Source: Nitrospiraceae bacterium | GTDB lineage: Bacteria; Nitrospirota; Nitrospiria; Nitrospirales; Nitrospiraceae | DNA length: 64,000 bases | Direction of reading: 5' to 3' | Assembly (NCBI GenBank): GCA_919902505.1 | Contig: CAKKRE010000006.1 | Coordinates: forward strand, 102,251 to 166,250 | Part shown: in pieces, positions 9,100-17,640 of the stretch | Layout: every line of letters starts with the position of its first letter | Numbering within the stretch: the stretch's first letter is position 1 | The notes under the pieces: model-generated | Database searches by the model: none | What the model was told of the DNA's origin: nothing | The model's input: the letters and a program-made list of their open reading frames with translations, nothing else | Translations under genes and position numbers: made by a program

Positions 9100-10059
9100 C
9101 TAGACCACCGCCAACAGGCGCCGTCGAGCCACGTACAGATTCGCCAACCCGCAGATGATGAACAGCCAGTGGGTATTCTTCGCCAGCCCGCGGTAACGGA
9201 CTTTGGACCATCCAAAGATCCGCTTGATCACCAAGAACACATGCTCGACTTTGGCACGGACTTTCGACTTCGTACGACTGCGGGCACGCTCCGCCCCGCT
9301 CAAGGGCCGATGGCGATGGGCTTTGGTCTGGATCCAATTGGCGGCATGGGGGGCGTGGTGCTGAATCACGTCGCGTTGCCCGCTGTAAGCCGCATCGCCC
9401 CACACGCGGGGCTCCTGTCCATGCAGCAGCTGGGGCAACACTTGGCTGTCATGCACATTCGCCGCGGTGGCCGCCACTGAATGAATCAGCTTGGTCCGGC
9501 TGTCGACTCCAATATGGGCCTTCATGCCGAAATACCACTGGCTCCCCTTCTTCGTCTGATGCATCTCTGGATCCCGCTCCTTCGCGCGATTCTTCGTAGA
9601 ACTGGGCGCCGCAATAATGGTGGCATCCACGATGGTCCCTCGGCTCACCTGCAGGCCCTGCTTCGCCAGATACTCCCCGATCTGCGCAAAGAGCTGTTCG
9701 CCCAGCTGGTGGGTTTCCAGCGGATGGCGAAACTTGCAAATCGTGGTCTCATCGGGTACGGGCTCGCGGCCCAGATCAATCCCAAAAAACTTCCGCAGGG
9801 CCCGTGAGTCATACAAGGCCTCCTCCACGGCGGGGCCCGACAGGTTGAATCACTGTTGGAGGCAATGCAACCGCAGCATGCGCTTGACGCCCACCGGCGG
9901 ACGCCCGGGGCCCTCGGCCGCCTTGGGATAGACCGGCTCGATTGCCGCCACCAGGGCCGCCCATGGCACGACACGGTTCATTTCATCGAGGAACCGCTCG
10001 CGTCGAGTGGGCTTGCGATACTGCTCAAACGTGACCTTGGCAAACGTCTGTTGCGGCAT
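9100..10059 (-). pseudogene. IS5-family transposase interrupted by an in-frame TGA
   Basis: From the ATG at 10059 (MPQQTFAKVTFEQYRKPTRR) the frame reads to RLHCLQQ, meets TGA at 9850-9852, and continues in the same frame as FNLSGPAVEEALYDSRALRKFFG to the end. Family members have Trp (TGG) at this spot (QQWFNLSD), so a single G-to-A change explains the stop. The rest of the DDE domain looks intact: VDATIIAAPSS, the second Asp in VWGDAAYSGQRD, and the Glu in KVEHVFLVIKRIFG. Without readthrough only a 69-residue stub is made. Confidence 0.88.
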
Positions 10060-10093
10060 GGGGACGCCTCCAGTTCGGTGCTGCGCTACCCCC

Positions 10094-10288
10094 AGCCCGC
10101 ATTATTCGTGACGGTTCGTCGCGAAAGTGCGGAGTCGCGAAGCGAGACGGGCGCGCGGAGCCGGGAGGGAGGAAGGCATCCGTGAACAGGATGTCGACCG
10201 ACCGAGCGGCGAGCCCGCCCGCCGACAGGCTGGTCGCAGCTGCGAATCCGCGATTGCAGCAGAAGCGCTCATGAATAATGCGGGCTAG
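10094..10288. repeat. MITE-like palindromic-ended repeat, copy 1
   Basis: AGCCCGCATTATTCGTGA at the left end pairs with TCATGAATAATGCGGGCT at the right. The 195-base body is GC-rich and non-coding and matches copy 3 (33165-33360) along most of its length: GACGGTTCGTCGCGAAA, GCGCGCGGAGCCGGGAGG and GCGATTGCAGCAGAAG are shared. It lies inside the IS5 element, upstream of the transposase start, so it entered after the IS5. No transposase is encoded. Confidence 0.85.
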
Positions 10289-10325
10289 CACATCACGAAC
10301 GGACAATAAATCAGACCTTCCTTAG

Positions 10326-10844
10326 CTTGGAGGTACTGAAGAGAGATCGGAATGAACGCTGCAAATGTGGAGCCAGTCAGAGCAGGAGATAGAGGTGCCT
10401 CGGTGACGGGCCGCCTGCGCTGCATTCGCATGAATGGCCGTGATGATCTGAACGCCCCAGGAATAGATCAAAATTGTTCGTACTCCACCTTACAGCATGA
10501 GAGTTTATTGTTTGCCTTATGGATCGTTACCAATGATTGTTGAACTCGCCAAAGATGGTGGTCCTGGGCTGTTGAGGGGAATCCTCATTACCTGTGACAA
10601 CAGGTCCCATCCGAGTGCTGTTTTGGAGACCCAGCACTACATATAACGGCTTGGTTTCATGAAGCATCACAAACGGAGGAATAAGTTTTCCGTTTCTTAA
10701 CAACATTGAAAGCGTAAATTTTCTTCACTGCACTACAGTACGAACCCTCCTGAAAAGGGAGGCCATGATTGTCGGAGCTTATTATCGCTGGCCACCCGAC
10801 GGCGTTCTCGATATCCACAGATCCTGAGATTGGGAGGTTAACAG
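10326..10844. other. Intergenic stretch without a supported gene
   Basis: About 520 bases between the IS5 element and the homospermidine synthase gene. A 63-codon frame (10352-10543) has no ribosome site or recognisable protein pattern. The composition is more AT-rich than the surroundings, and the promoter of the polyamine genes is presumably here, but I could not fix a convincing -35/-10 pair. Confidence 0.5.
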
Positions 10845-12305
10845 ATGCTGGTATTTCCGAATCGCATCTTGTTCGTTGGTTTTGGGGCTGTCGCGCGATG
10901 CACGTTGCCGATTTTGCTGAAGCACATTAGCGTCAATCCCAAACTCATAACTATCGTAGACTTTGAGCCCAACGAGGCGGCTTTGCAACCCTGGATCAAG
11001 CAAGGTGTGACCTTTGTTAAGGATCGCGTGACGCCGGAGAACCTGGGCACGCTACTGGGCCAACACGCCTCGGTCGGGGACCTCATCATCGACCTGGCAT
11101 GGAACATCGATTGCTGCGAGATCGTCCAGTGGTGCCACGACCGAGGCGTGCTGTACGTCAACACATCGGTGGAACTCTGGGATCCCTATGGCGGGGGAGA
11201 CGACAAGCACCCTACTGAGCGGACACTTTACTGGCGGCACATGAATCTACGAAGGATGATTGCCAGGTGGAGCGAGCCGGGGCCGACGGCGGTGGTCGAA
11301 CACGGAGCGAACCCAGGTCTGATCAGCCATTTCACCAAGCAGGCTCTATTGGACATTACTCGGCAGGCTCTGGAGGATAAAAGGTTCAGTGCTGCTCAGG
11401 CAGAAAAGGTCGCGCATCACGCCCAGGCTCAGGAGTTCAACCACCTGGCCCACCAGCTCGGGGTCCGGGTCATTCATTGCAGCGAGCGCGATACGCAGAT
11501 CACTGATCAGCCCAAACAGGTGGACGAGTTCGTCAATACGTGGAGCGTCGAGGGTTTTCGCGAGGAAGGGACGACCACGGCTGAGATGGGCTGGGGTACT
11601 CATGAAAAACAGCTGCCGCCCTTCGCCTACGAGCACCCAGACGGGCCCAAAAGCCAGATCTGCCTAGCGCGGATGGGCATGAACACGTTCGTGGCCAGCT
11701 GGGTGCCGCCGGACCACAACATTATCGGTATGGTCGTCCGCCACGGCGAAGCGTTCAGCATTACTGAAAAGCTAACCGTTTGGGAAGGCGACAGGGCAAT
11801 CTACCGACCAACGGTTCACTACGCGTATTGCCCCTGCGATTGCGCTATCGCTTCACTCCACGAGCTACGCGGATCCGACTACAGACTGCAATCCCGTATC
11901 CGTATCATGACCGACGAAATTACCAGCGGGGCCGACATTCTGGGCGTCCTGGTGATGGGGCACACGTACCAATCATGGTGGTGCGGCTCCCACCTAGACA
12001 TTGAGGAGTCGCGTCGCTTGGTGCCGCATCAGAACGCCACCACCATGCAGGTTGCCATCTCTGTCGTTGCTGCCTGCCTGTGGATGCTTGAAAACCCACG
12101 CAGGGGGTTGTGCGTGCCCGATAACCTACCCCACGACTATGTGCTCAAAGTCAGCAAGCCATACTTGGGGAAGTTCATCTCCGCTCCCACAGACTGGAAC
12201 CCGCTGAAACACTACTCCAACTTCTTCCGCGGCTACAACCAGCCCCAACTCGACAGGTCCGACCCGTGGCAGTTCAAAAATTTTCTGATTATGGAAGGAG
12301 ACTAA
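10845..12305 (+). CDS. hss: Homospermidine synthase
   Basis: A 486-residue protein with an N-terminal Rossmann NAD-binding start (RILFVGFGAVARCTLPILLK) and the saccharopine-dehydrogenase-like fold of bacterial homospermidine synthase. Characteristic stretches include NTSVELWDPY, VVEHGANPGLISHF, AEMGWGTHEK and GHTYQSWWCGS. The enzyme condenses two putrescines, or putrescine and spermidine, into homospermidine with NAD as a bound hydride carrier in the cytoplasm. GGGAGGT lies seven bases before the ATG. The next gene encodes a likely ornithine decarboxylase, so ornithine to putrescine to homospermidine could run from this pair alone. Confidence 0.93.
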   Translation: MLVFPNRILFVGFGAVARCTLPILLKHISVNPKLITIVDFEPNEAALQPWIKQGVTFVKDRVTPENLGTLLGQHASVGDLIIDLAWNIDCCEIVQWCHDRGVLYVNTSVELWDPYGGGDDKHPTERTLYWRHMNLRRMIARWSEPGPTAVVEHGANPGLISHFTKQALLDITRQALEDKRFSAAQAEKVAHHAQAQEFNHLAHQLGVRVIHCSERDTQITDQPKQVDEFVNTWSVEGFREEGTTTAEMGWGTHEKQLPPFAYEHPDGPKSQICLARMGMNTFVASWVPPDHNIIGMVVRHGEAFSITEKLTVWEGDRAIYRPTVHYAYCPCDCAIASLHELRGSDYRLQSRIRIMTDEITSGADILGVLVMGHTYQSWWCGSHLDIEESRRLVPHQNATTMQVAISVVAACLWMLENPRRGLCVPDNLPHDYVLKVSKPYLGKFISAPTDWNPLKHYSNFFRGYNQPQLDRSDPWQFKNFLIMEGD

Positions 12306-12385
12306 ATCGGCCAGCACGAGATTGATACATCTGAGACATGTTGTGTCGCAGATGTCAGAGGATATCGCAATCGAAAGGGGGATCC

Positions 12386-13537
12386 GTGGACCAAAAGACG
12401 CTGCTTCAACTGGCCAAGATTCATAGCACGCCGCTGGTCGTGGTGGATCATAAAGTGCTGCGAGAGAACTATGAGCAGTTCCTTAAGCACCTGCCGCGCG
12501 TGCAGGTCTACTATGCGGTCAAGGCGAATAGTGATCCGGCAATCGTGCAGACGTTCTACGACGTGGGGGCCAGCTTTGACGTCGCCAGCATGGCCGAGTT
12601 TTTGATCGTGCACGAGAAGATACAGCACCTGCCGGCGCAGGAGCGGCAGGACTTCATTTGGGATCGCATCATCTACGCCAACCCCATCAAGGCAATTGAG
12701 ACGCTCAAGCAGTTAGATCAATACAAGCCATTGATCACCTACGACAACCACGAGGAGGTGCTCAAGATCGCCCGCTACGCCCCCCACTCGGGTCTCGTGT
12801 TACGGTTGGGCGTGCCCAACACTGGCTCGATGGTAGAGCTGTCGAGCAAGTTCGGCGCTTTGCCGGGCGAGGCCGTGGACCTGATCGCTTTCGCTCACAA
12901 CAACAAGCTCCAGGTCGAGGGACTGAGCTTTCATGTCGGCAGCCAATGCACGAACGTGCAAAACTACATCCAGGCTTTGCACCTGGCCGCCGGCATCTTC
13001 TCTGAGGCCAAAGACCGCGGCTTCGATCTTAAGCTGCTCGACATCGGTGGCGGTTTCCCTGCCCACTACGATGACTCCGTTCCTGCCTTCAAGAGCCTGG
13101 CCAAAACAATCAATACCGAACTGGACCGCCTTTTTCCGGAGCCGATTGAGATTCTCGCCGAGCCGGGGCGGTTCCTGGTCGCCTCCGCCGTCACCGCCGT
13201 GGCACAAATTATCGGCAAGGCTGTCCGGGGTGGCAAGCTCTGCTATTATCTCGATGACGGCGTCTATCACACCTACAGTGGCGTGATCTTCGACCACTGC
13301 CAGTACCACTTAAAAAGCTTCAGAAAAGACCCCACGCAGCTCTGCGCCGTCTTTGGCCCTACTTGCGACGCCCTCGATACCATCAGCCTGGTCGAGCAGC
13401 TCCCTGACCTGGATCGGGGCGAATTGGTTTACGCCGAGAACATGGGCGCTTACTGTGCCGCCAGCAGCACGTACTTCAACGGTTTCCCGCCGGCCAAGGT
13501 CGTGCATGTGAACCGTGATCCCACGTCGAACGGATAG
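12386..13537 (+). CDS. Fold-III PLP-dependent decarboxylase, probably ornithine decarboxylase
   Basis: I use the GTG at 12386, preceded by GAAAGGGGGAT; an upstream ATG at 12338 adds an unlikely leader. The product is about 383 residues. The PLP-binding lysine is in YYAVKAN (Lys46). HVGSQC and the Gly-rich LDIGGGFP phosphate loop follow, then EPGRFLV. FGPTCDALD carries the C-terminal active-site Cys (about 327) and Asp of eukaryote-type ornithine/lysine decarboxylases. It lies 80 bases downstream of hss, probably in one transcript. Putrescine supply for homospermidine synthase is the simplest role; lysine or diaminopimelate activity cannot be excluded. Confidence 0.87.
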   Translation: MDQKTLLQLAKIHSTPLVVVDHKVLRENYEQFLKHLPRVQVYYAVKANSDPAIVQTFYDVGASFDVASMAEFLIVHEKIQHLPAQERQDFIWDRIIYANPIKAIETLKQLDQYKPLITYDNHEEVLKIARYAPHSGLVLRLGVPNTGSMVELSSKFGALPGEAVDLIAFAHNNKLQVEGLSFHVGSQCTNVQNYIQALHLAAGIFSEAKDRGFDLKLLDIGGGFPAHYDDSVPAFKSLAKTINTELDRLFPEPIEILAEPGRFLVASAVTAVAQIIGKAVRGGKLCYYLDDGVYHTYSGVIFDHCQYHLKSFRKDPTQLCAVFGPTCDALDTISLVEQLPDLDRGELVYAENMGAYCAASSTYFNGFPPAKVVHVNRDPTSNG

Positions 13538-13649
13538 GTAATCCAGTGCGACCCGGCCGCTGCAATAGGTTCATTGCTTTGCTCCCGGTTCTTACACCAC
13601 AGCCAAAGAAGTGGCTCCTTTGCCAGATGGGCCCATTTGATAGGTGCTG

Positions 13650-13860
13650 ATTAACTCCTGGAGTGTCACAACCTCAATGGTCCTGAGCGTCGGGTCTTAA
13701 TTGTATTCCTGTCGCCAGGCTTCAATCACGAGCTGCGGTTCCTGTACCGTCAGAAGCCAGCGCTCATTGCGACATTCCTAAACTTGCCATTCAAGCTTTC
13801 AATTAACGCGTACTGCGACGGATCCCTCTGTTGGATGAAATGCAACCGCACCACATGCCA
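13650..13860 (-). pseudogene. Decayed IS3-type transposase (orfB) tail
   Basis: On the minus strand the sequence reads FIQQRDPSQYALIESLNG, KFRNVAMSAGF, a frame change, then LTVQEPQLVIEAWRQEYN, a stop and LQELI. The pattern QxAxIESxNGKxRxE...EAxxxIxxWRxxYNxxRPH is the C-terminal end of IS3-family integrases. It is frameshifted, contains stops, and has no matching 5' half nearby. Confidence 0.65.
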
Positions 13861-13880
13861 ACTGCCGGAGGTTCTTTTGG

Positions 13881-14048
13881 TTATGCCGCTTCCTGGACAG
13901 TTTCAAGAACATCTGTATGGGTAGCAGTTGGGCGCCCCTCCGATCTCATTGTCACCCGCCGCCTCTCCGAATCGCACTCTCGTGCCAGGCTCTCAACGAG
14001 TACCCATACTAACGCCGTCATCGTCACCACTCCGATCATCGTTACCAT
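13881..14048 (-). CDS. Small single-span membrane protein
   Basis: ATG at 14048 has GGAGG five bases upstream. The 55-residue product starts MVTMIGVVTMTALVWVLVES, a hydrophobic helix, followed by a charged tail (RECDSERRRV). No family is recognised. A longer in-frame start at 14099 lacks a ribosome site. The neighbourhood is full of decayed DNA, so it could be a surviving fragment. Confidence 0.45.
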   Translation of the reverse strand: MVTMIGVVTMTALVWVLVESLARECDSERRRVTMRSEGRPTATHTDVLETVQEAA

Positions 14049-14416
14049 TTCGCCCTCCAATTCGATACATATGACGGTCCAAGTGCCGCCTGACAACAAA
14101 CTGTCAATGCAATGGAGGTGCCACAGAGCGCCTCCGGTGTCTGTAACTCATTCTTCACGAAGGCTTAATCGTACGGAAATCGCGCGGGCAAATTTTCACG
14201 CTGAAGGCGACGCGATCCTGCGTTGGTAGCGAAGGCGCATCTACAGGGCTGTTCAATTTCTGACGGGAGGGCGTCACTAATGACGATGAATGATCCTGGA
14301 CATGTGACCTCAGCCTCTTGAACGGTTTCAAGCCTTACGTGAGGAATAGTGTGGGCCAGAAAGGTCATCTGCTCTTATCTTTCGCCGACCGTCGGATGTC
14401 CTTCGCCAGCAAGCGG

Positions 14417-14524
14417 CTACTCGTGCGGGGACAAGAAGAACACGACGCGCAAGATATAGACGATGCCCAGAAACACAAACCCTCCAAACGCGAGGTGGAG
14501 GAAAAAATCGACCAATTCAGCCAT
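14417..14524 (-). CDS. Possible 35-residue membrane peptide
   Basis: The short frame reads MAELVDFFLHLAFGGFVFLG followed by IVYILRVVFFLSPHE. It is one amphipathic start, one transmembrane helix and a short charged end. GGAG lies seven bases before the ATG. Size and layout resemble small accessory subunits of membrane complexes, but no partner gene is adjacent, and nothing beyond hydrophobicity supports a role. Confidence 0.35.
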   Translation of the reverse strand: MAELVDFFLHLAFGGFVFLGIVYILRVVFFLSPHE

Positions 14525-15334
14525 GTGGCGCTCCATGTATGATGATAGTGCTGAGACTCTACTCACGTCATGTTACGGCGGGGTTTCGGTGCACTCAAAA
14601 AACCTTAACGAGAAGGAGGACACAGGTTGGAGGGTGAGGGGTGGCTTGCACGGAAGGCCGATGACCGTTCGAGCGGTGGAGACTGTATTCCCGGTCCGGT
14701 CATGTCGTGATTGATCCCGTTTCGACAGAGACTGCATTCAGTTGCTTGTGGGGCGGAGTCCTGCCAGAATGCTTCGCTAAATGGCGACTCCGACATCATC
14801 TCTCACGCAGTGTCCCGATGTGCTCGTACCGTTAATGGCCAACATCCTGGCCTCGAGGCCAATCATCGACCGCCTGCACAGCGACCCGCGGGCACGGCGA
14901 ACCCAACCCTCAAGCTCCACGATGCAGTGCCTTCATCGACAGATGGTAGCGCTCACCCGCGAGGAGTATGACGAGCTGATGATGTTGTTTAACCGAACCA
15001 TGGGGCAACCCTTCACAGTTCCACTTGAGCCGTCTCAGAAAATCTGTACGGTGACTTTTGCCACCCCGCCCCTCCTCGCCAGGCAACTGGTCCACATCAG
15101 CCTTCGAAAACTTGCTTCGACCAGAATTAAGCTAGCGCACCAATAACAGTGCAATCGCACACGAGATGGACCTGTAGGACTGGGCGATGTCCTCAGAGGG
15201 GAAGATGCTCGCTCAGAGCCCGGGGGCTTGTCCCCTCGCCGGGCAGGAAGGGACAAGGCGCCCGGAGCCAGGTGCGTGAGAGATGCGCAGCTGGCCCCGA
15301 AGTACGGGCACGCTGGAAACGCACATCGCATAAA
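14525..15334. other. Long region without a convincing gene
   Basis: Several short overlapping frames exist on both strands. The best, at about 14840-15146 plus strand, contains MVALTREEYDELMMLFNRTM but has no ribosome site and degenerates into Ser/Arg-rich sequence. The mixed codon use and nearby remnants suggest decayed DNA. Confidence 0.4.
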
Positions 15335-15534
15335 TTAATTTTGCATGGTGTCTTTCTCGGCAAGGGAAAGGCAGGGAACGCACAACAGCGCATCGGGTTG
15401 AACCTGAAGCCGTTCGTAGGGAATGTCCTCGCGGCAGCGGCGGCACCAACCATAGTCGCTTGTACAAATCAATTGCAGCGCGCGTTCGATGCGACGGAGT
15501 TTGGCAATCGTCCGGACCTTCGCCAGCATGGCTA

Positions 15535-16672
15535 GTGTAGTGTCTCAGTAATATCTTTCCAATAGTGGTTGGTTCTGGTATCGTCCGGGGTATGTGGAAA
15601 CCAACCGACTCGTTGCCGATGACGGGAGCACAGAAACAGACATTGGAGGCGTGGATGCGGGCGAAGACCAGTCCCCAGCGGGTGGTGCTGCGGGCGCGGA
15701 TCTGCCTGCGGGCGGCCGAGGGAAAATCCAACCACGCCATCGCTCAGCAGTTGGGGACCTCGCGTCCGACCGTGCTGCTGTGGCGGAAACGGTTCCACGA
15801 CGCGGGACCGTCGGGGCTGTCCGAGGATGCCCCGCATGGGCCCAGTGCCCAACGTCTGTCGCCCCGAACAGTCCGGGCCATCGTGGAAGCCACCCTGCAC
15901 ACCACGCCGCCAGACGCAACCCACTGGAGTACGCGGACCATGGCGCACGCCCAGGGGGTCAGCCATGCCAGCGTGGCGCGGATCTGGGACGCGCACGGCT
16001 TGCAACCGCACCGGATCGAGACCTTCAAGCTGTCGAAGGACAAGCGGTTTGTGGAGAAGTTGACGGATGTGGTGGGCGTCTACCTCACCCCCCCCGGACA
16101 AGGCGCTGGTGCTGTGTGTGGATGAGAAATCCCAGGTCCAAGCGTTGGATCGGACACAACCGGGCTTGCCCATGAAGAAGGGGCGATGCGGCACCCTGAC
16201 GCATGATTACAAGCGCCACGGGACCACCTGTCTGTTCGCGGCGCTCAATGTGCTCGACGGCACCGTGATCGGCACCTGTTACCCGCGGCATCGGAACGAG
16301 GAGTTTCTGAAGTTCCTGCGGACCCTCGACCGAGACACGTCGCCAGGGCTGGCCCTCCACCTGATCCTGGACAACTACGGGACGCACCACCACCCCAATG
16401 TCAAGACGTGGCTGGCGAACCATCCACGATTTCATCTGCACGTTACCCCGACGAGCGCCTCGTGGCTGAACCTCGTCGAGCGGTGGTTCGGTGAAATCAC
16501 GCGCAAGCGCATTCGGCGAGGCGTCTTTAAGAGCGTGCCGGAGCTGGTCGCGGCGATTGAGGAGTTCATTCGGTGCAACAACCGGAACCCCAAACCGTTC
16601 GTGTGGACCAAAACAGTCGAAGAGATTCTGGAGAAGACCAAGCATTGTAAAGCCGTGATTGAGACACCACAC
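15535..16672 (+). mobile_element. IS630-family element in the TraR/DksA-type gene
   Basis: The ends GTGTAGTGTCTCAGTAA and, inverted, GTGTGGTGTCTCAATCA bound 1138 bases. The dinucleotide TA flanks both sides (15533-15534 and 16673-16674), the hallmark of IS630/Tc1-type insertion. It contains one transposase gene broken by a frameshift. Confidence 0.92.
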
Positions 16673-16675
16673 TAG
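15592..16675 (+). pseudogene. IS630 transposase with an extra C in a homopolymer
   Basis: The first frame (MWKPTDSLPMTGAQKQ...YLTPP) carries the helix-turn-helix domain and ends shortly after a run of eight C at about 16088-16095. The second frame picks up at [17 protein letters not shown] and holds the DDE residues: Asp in VDEKSQ, Asp in [11 protein letters not shown], Glu in [12 protein letters not shown]. Seven C instead of eight would give one continuous frame through TPPDKALV. It may be a true mutation, a sequencing error, or a slippage-recoding site. The stop TAG uses the TA of the target duplication. Confidence 0.88.
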
Positions 16676-17087
16676 ACCTTTCTCCCGATCGACCGACGCT
16701 TGGTCGGTGGGATCGGGACAGGCCTCGAACTCTGCATCAGTCGTTAAAGAGGATTTCGAGCTGACTAAAAGAAGCGTCCGCTGACGTGTCAGTTCAGCCC
16801 ACAATTCTGTTTTCTGAAAGGGCGATCGTGTCCGACCTGAAGATGCGAGCCTCCCGGCGATCTGGAGTGACGACTGTTGTCGCGATGGCCTGGTACGAGA
16901 CATAGGGTCCTCCCTTTTTGTAGGAAGGAGAATAACGCAGGATTGTGCGCTCCTTCGTAACGGTTCGATCAATTCTCTGTAACAGACAAGTCGAAACTAT
17001 CCCTCTCTCCTTTTGCCGCGGAATGAGGAGACGAGTAGCGTCGCCTTAATAAGGGATCTGAAATGCCGGAAAGCTAATGGTCCGCTT

Positions 17088-17125
17088 ACGTGAGTATCGC
17101 CTGCGAATTGATGCGATACTCACGT
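17088..17125. terminator. Perfect 13-base hairpin
   Basis: ACGTGAGTATCGC (17088-17100) is exactly complementary to GCGATACTCACGT (17113-17125) around a 12-base loop. It lies 37 bases downstream of the stop of the minus-strand DUF3562-like gene. No T-run follows on either strand. It could be a terminator or a protein-binding palindrome. Confidence 0.5.
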
Positions 17126-17162
17126 GTTGGCTCGGAGTGATGGCTGGATCAGAAAGTCGTGT

Positions 17163-17420
17163 TCAAAGGGGGAGGGATTGATGCGCTCTCAGAAGGTCTT
17201 TCACCTGCTTAATGACCAGGAGGGGAACAAAATCTTTGATGTGTGCCTCTTGCTCGAGCTGGTGCATTTCGGCGCACAGCATCTTTTCAATTTCGGACAC
17301 TGGACAAGAAAACGCTCCGGCTATGTCCTGCGCGACGCTGTGCCAGTTTAATTGCTGACGGTCGACCACGGCTCTCTCTTCCATTAGATCACTAGTTGAT
17401 GGATCTATAGCACGTCCCAT
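17163..17420 (-). CDS. DUF3562-like small protein, paralogue of the gene at 7232
   Basis: The product of about 85 residues has WHSVAQDIAGAFSCPVSEIE, then KMLCAEMHQLEQEAHIKDFV and PLLVIKQVKDLLR, closely matching the 7232-7534 gene. The start at ATG 17420 is chosen by aligning the N-termini of the two (MGRAIDPS with MDGTISNP). A TTG further upstream (17471) is possible but has no ribosome site. It is all-helical with no signal or membrane segment, probably cytoplasmic. Function unknown. Confidence 0.65.
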   Translation of the reverse strand: MGRAIDPSTSDLMEERAVVDRQQLNWHSVAQDIAGAFSCPVSEIEKMLCAEMHQLEQEAHIKDFVPLLVIKQVKDLLRAHQSLPL

Positions 17421-17640
17421 GTCTGGTAGAAGTTCTTTGGCCGCTTTAAGCGCTCTTTTTAGACTAACCAACTATACTGACCGGATCAAGTGTTCCAGAC
17501 AAGTGACGGCGCTCTTGGTCCCTATGCCCATGCTTTTTGCCCTTGCTTCTTCAGCTTGGTCCAAGCTTTTGAAAGCCCCGCCCGTACCTTCCGGCACCGC
17601 TCGCACTGTCGCTCGATGAGTCGTCCTAGTGAGAATGCCG

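Larger units (their letters stand above)
7635..10321 (-). mobile_element. IS5-group element, itself invaded by an ISL3 element and a MITE
   Basis: The ends are inverted repeats GGAAGGTCTGATTCATT (7635) and its partner ending AATAAATCAGACCTTCC (10321). This closely resembles the IS5 terminus. Both ends are flanked by the 4-base duplication TTAG (7631-7634 and 10322-10325), as expected for IS5. The span is 2687 bases; removing the ISL3 element with one copy of its 8-base duplication and the 195-base repeat leaves about 1.18 kb, the normal IS5 size. The transposase gene is read leftward and carries a stop codon, so the element is probably inactive. Confidence 0.9.
15335..16903 (-). pseudogene. 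TraR/DksA-type zinc-finger gene split by an IS630 element
   Basis: The 5' part (16903 down to 16673) starts MSRTRPSRQQSSLQIAGRLA after GGGAGGA and runs to DPTDQASVDREKGL. The 3' part (15534 to 15335) reads AMLAKVRTIAKLRRIERALQ, then the C4 zinc finger CRRCREDI...LLCVPC. Joining the two across the insertion restores one frame (EKGL-AMLAK) with a single TA at the junction, giving about 142 residues. Family members bind RNA polymerase's secondary channel and mediate stringent-type control. As it stands, no full-length product can be made. Confidence 0.9.

Noticed and set aside
10352..10543. 63-codon plus-strand frame beside the IS5 element
   Set aside because: No ribosome site, no recognisable residues, AT/GC pattern not coding-like.
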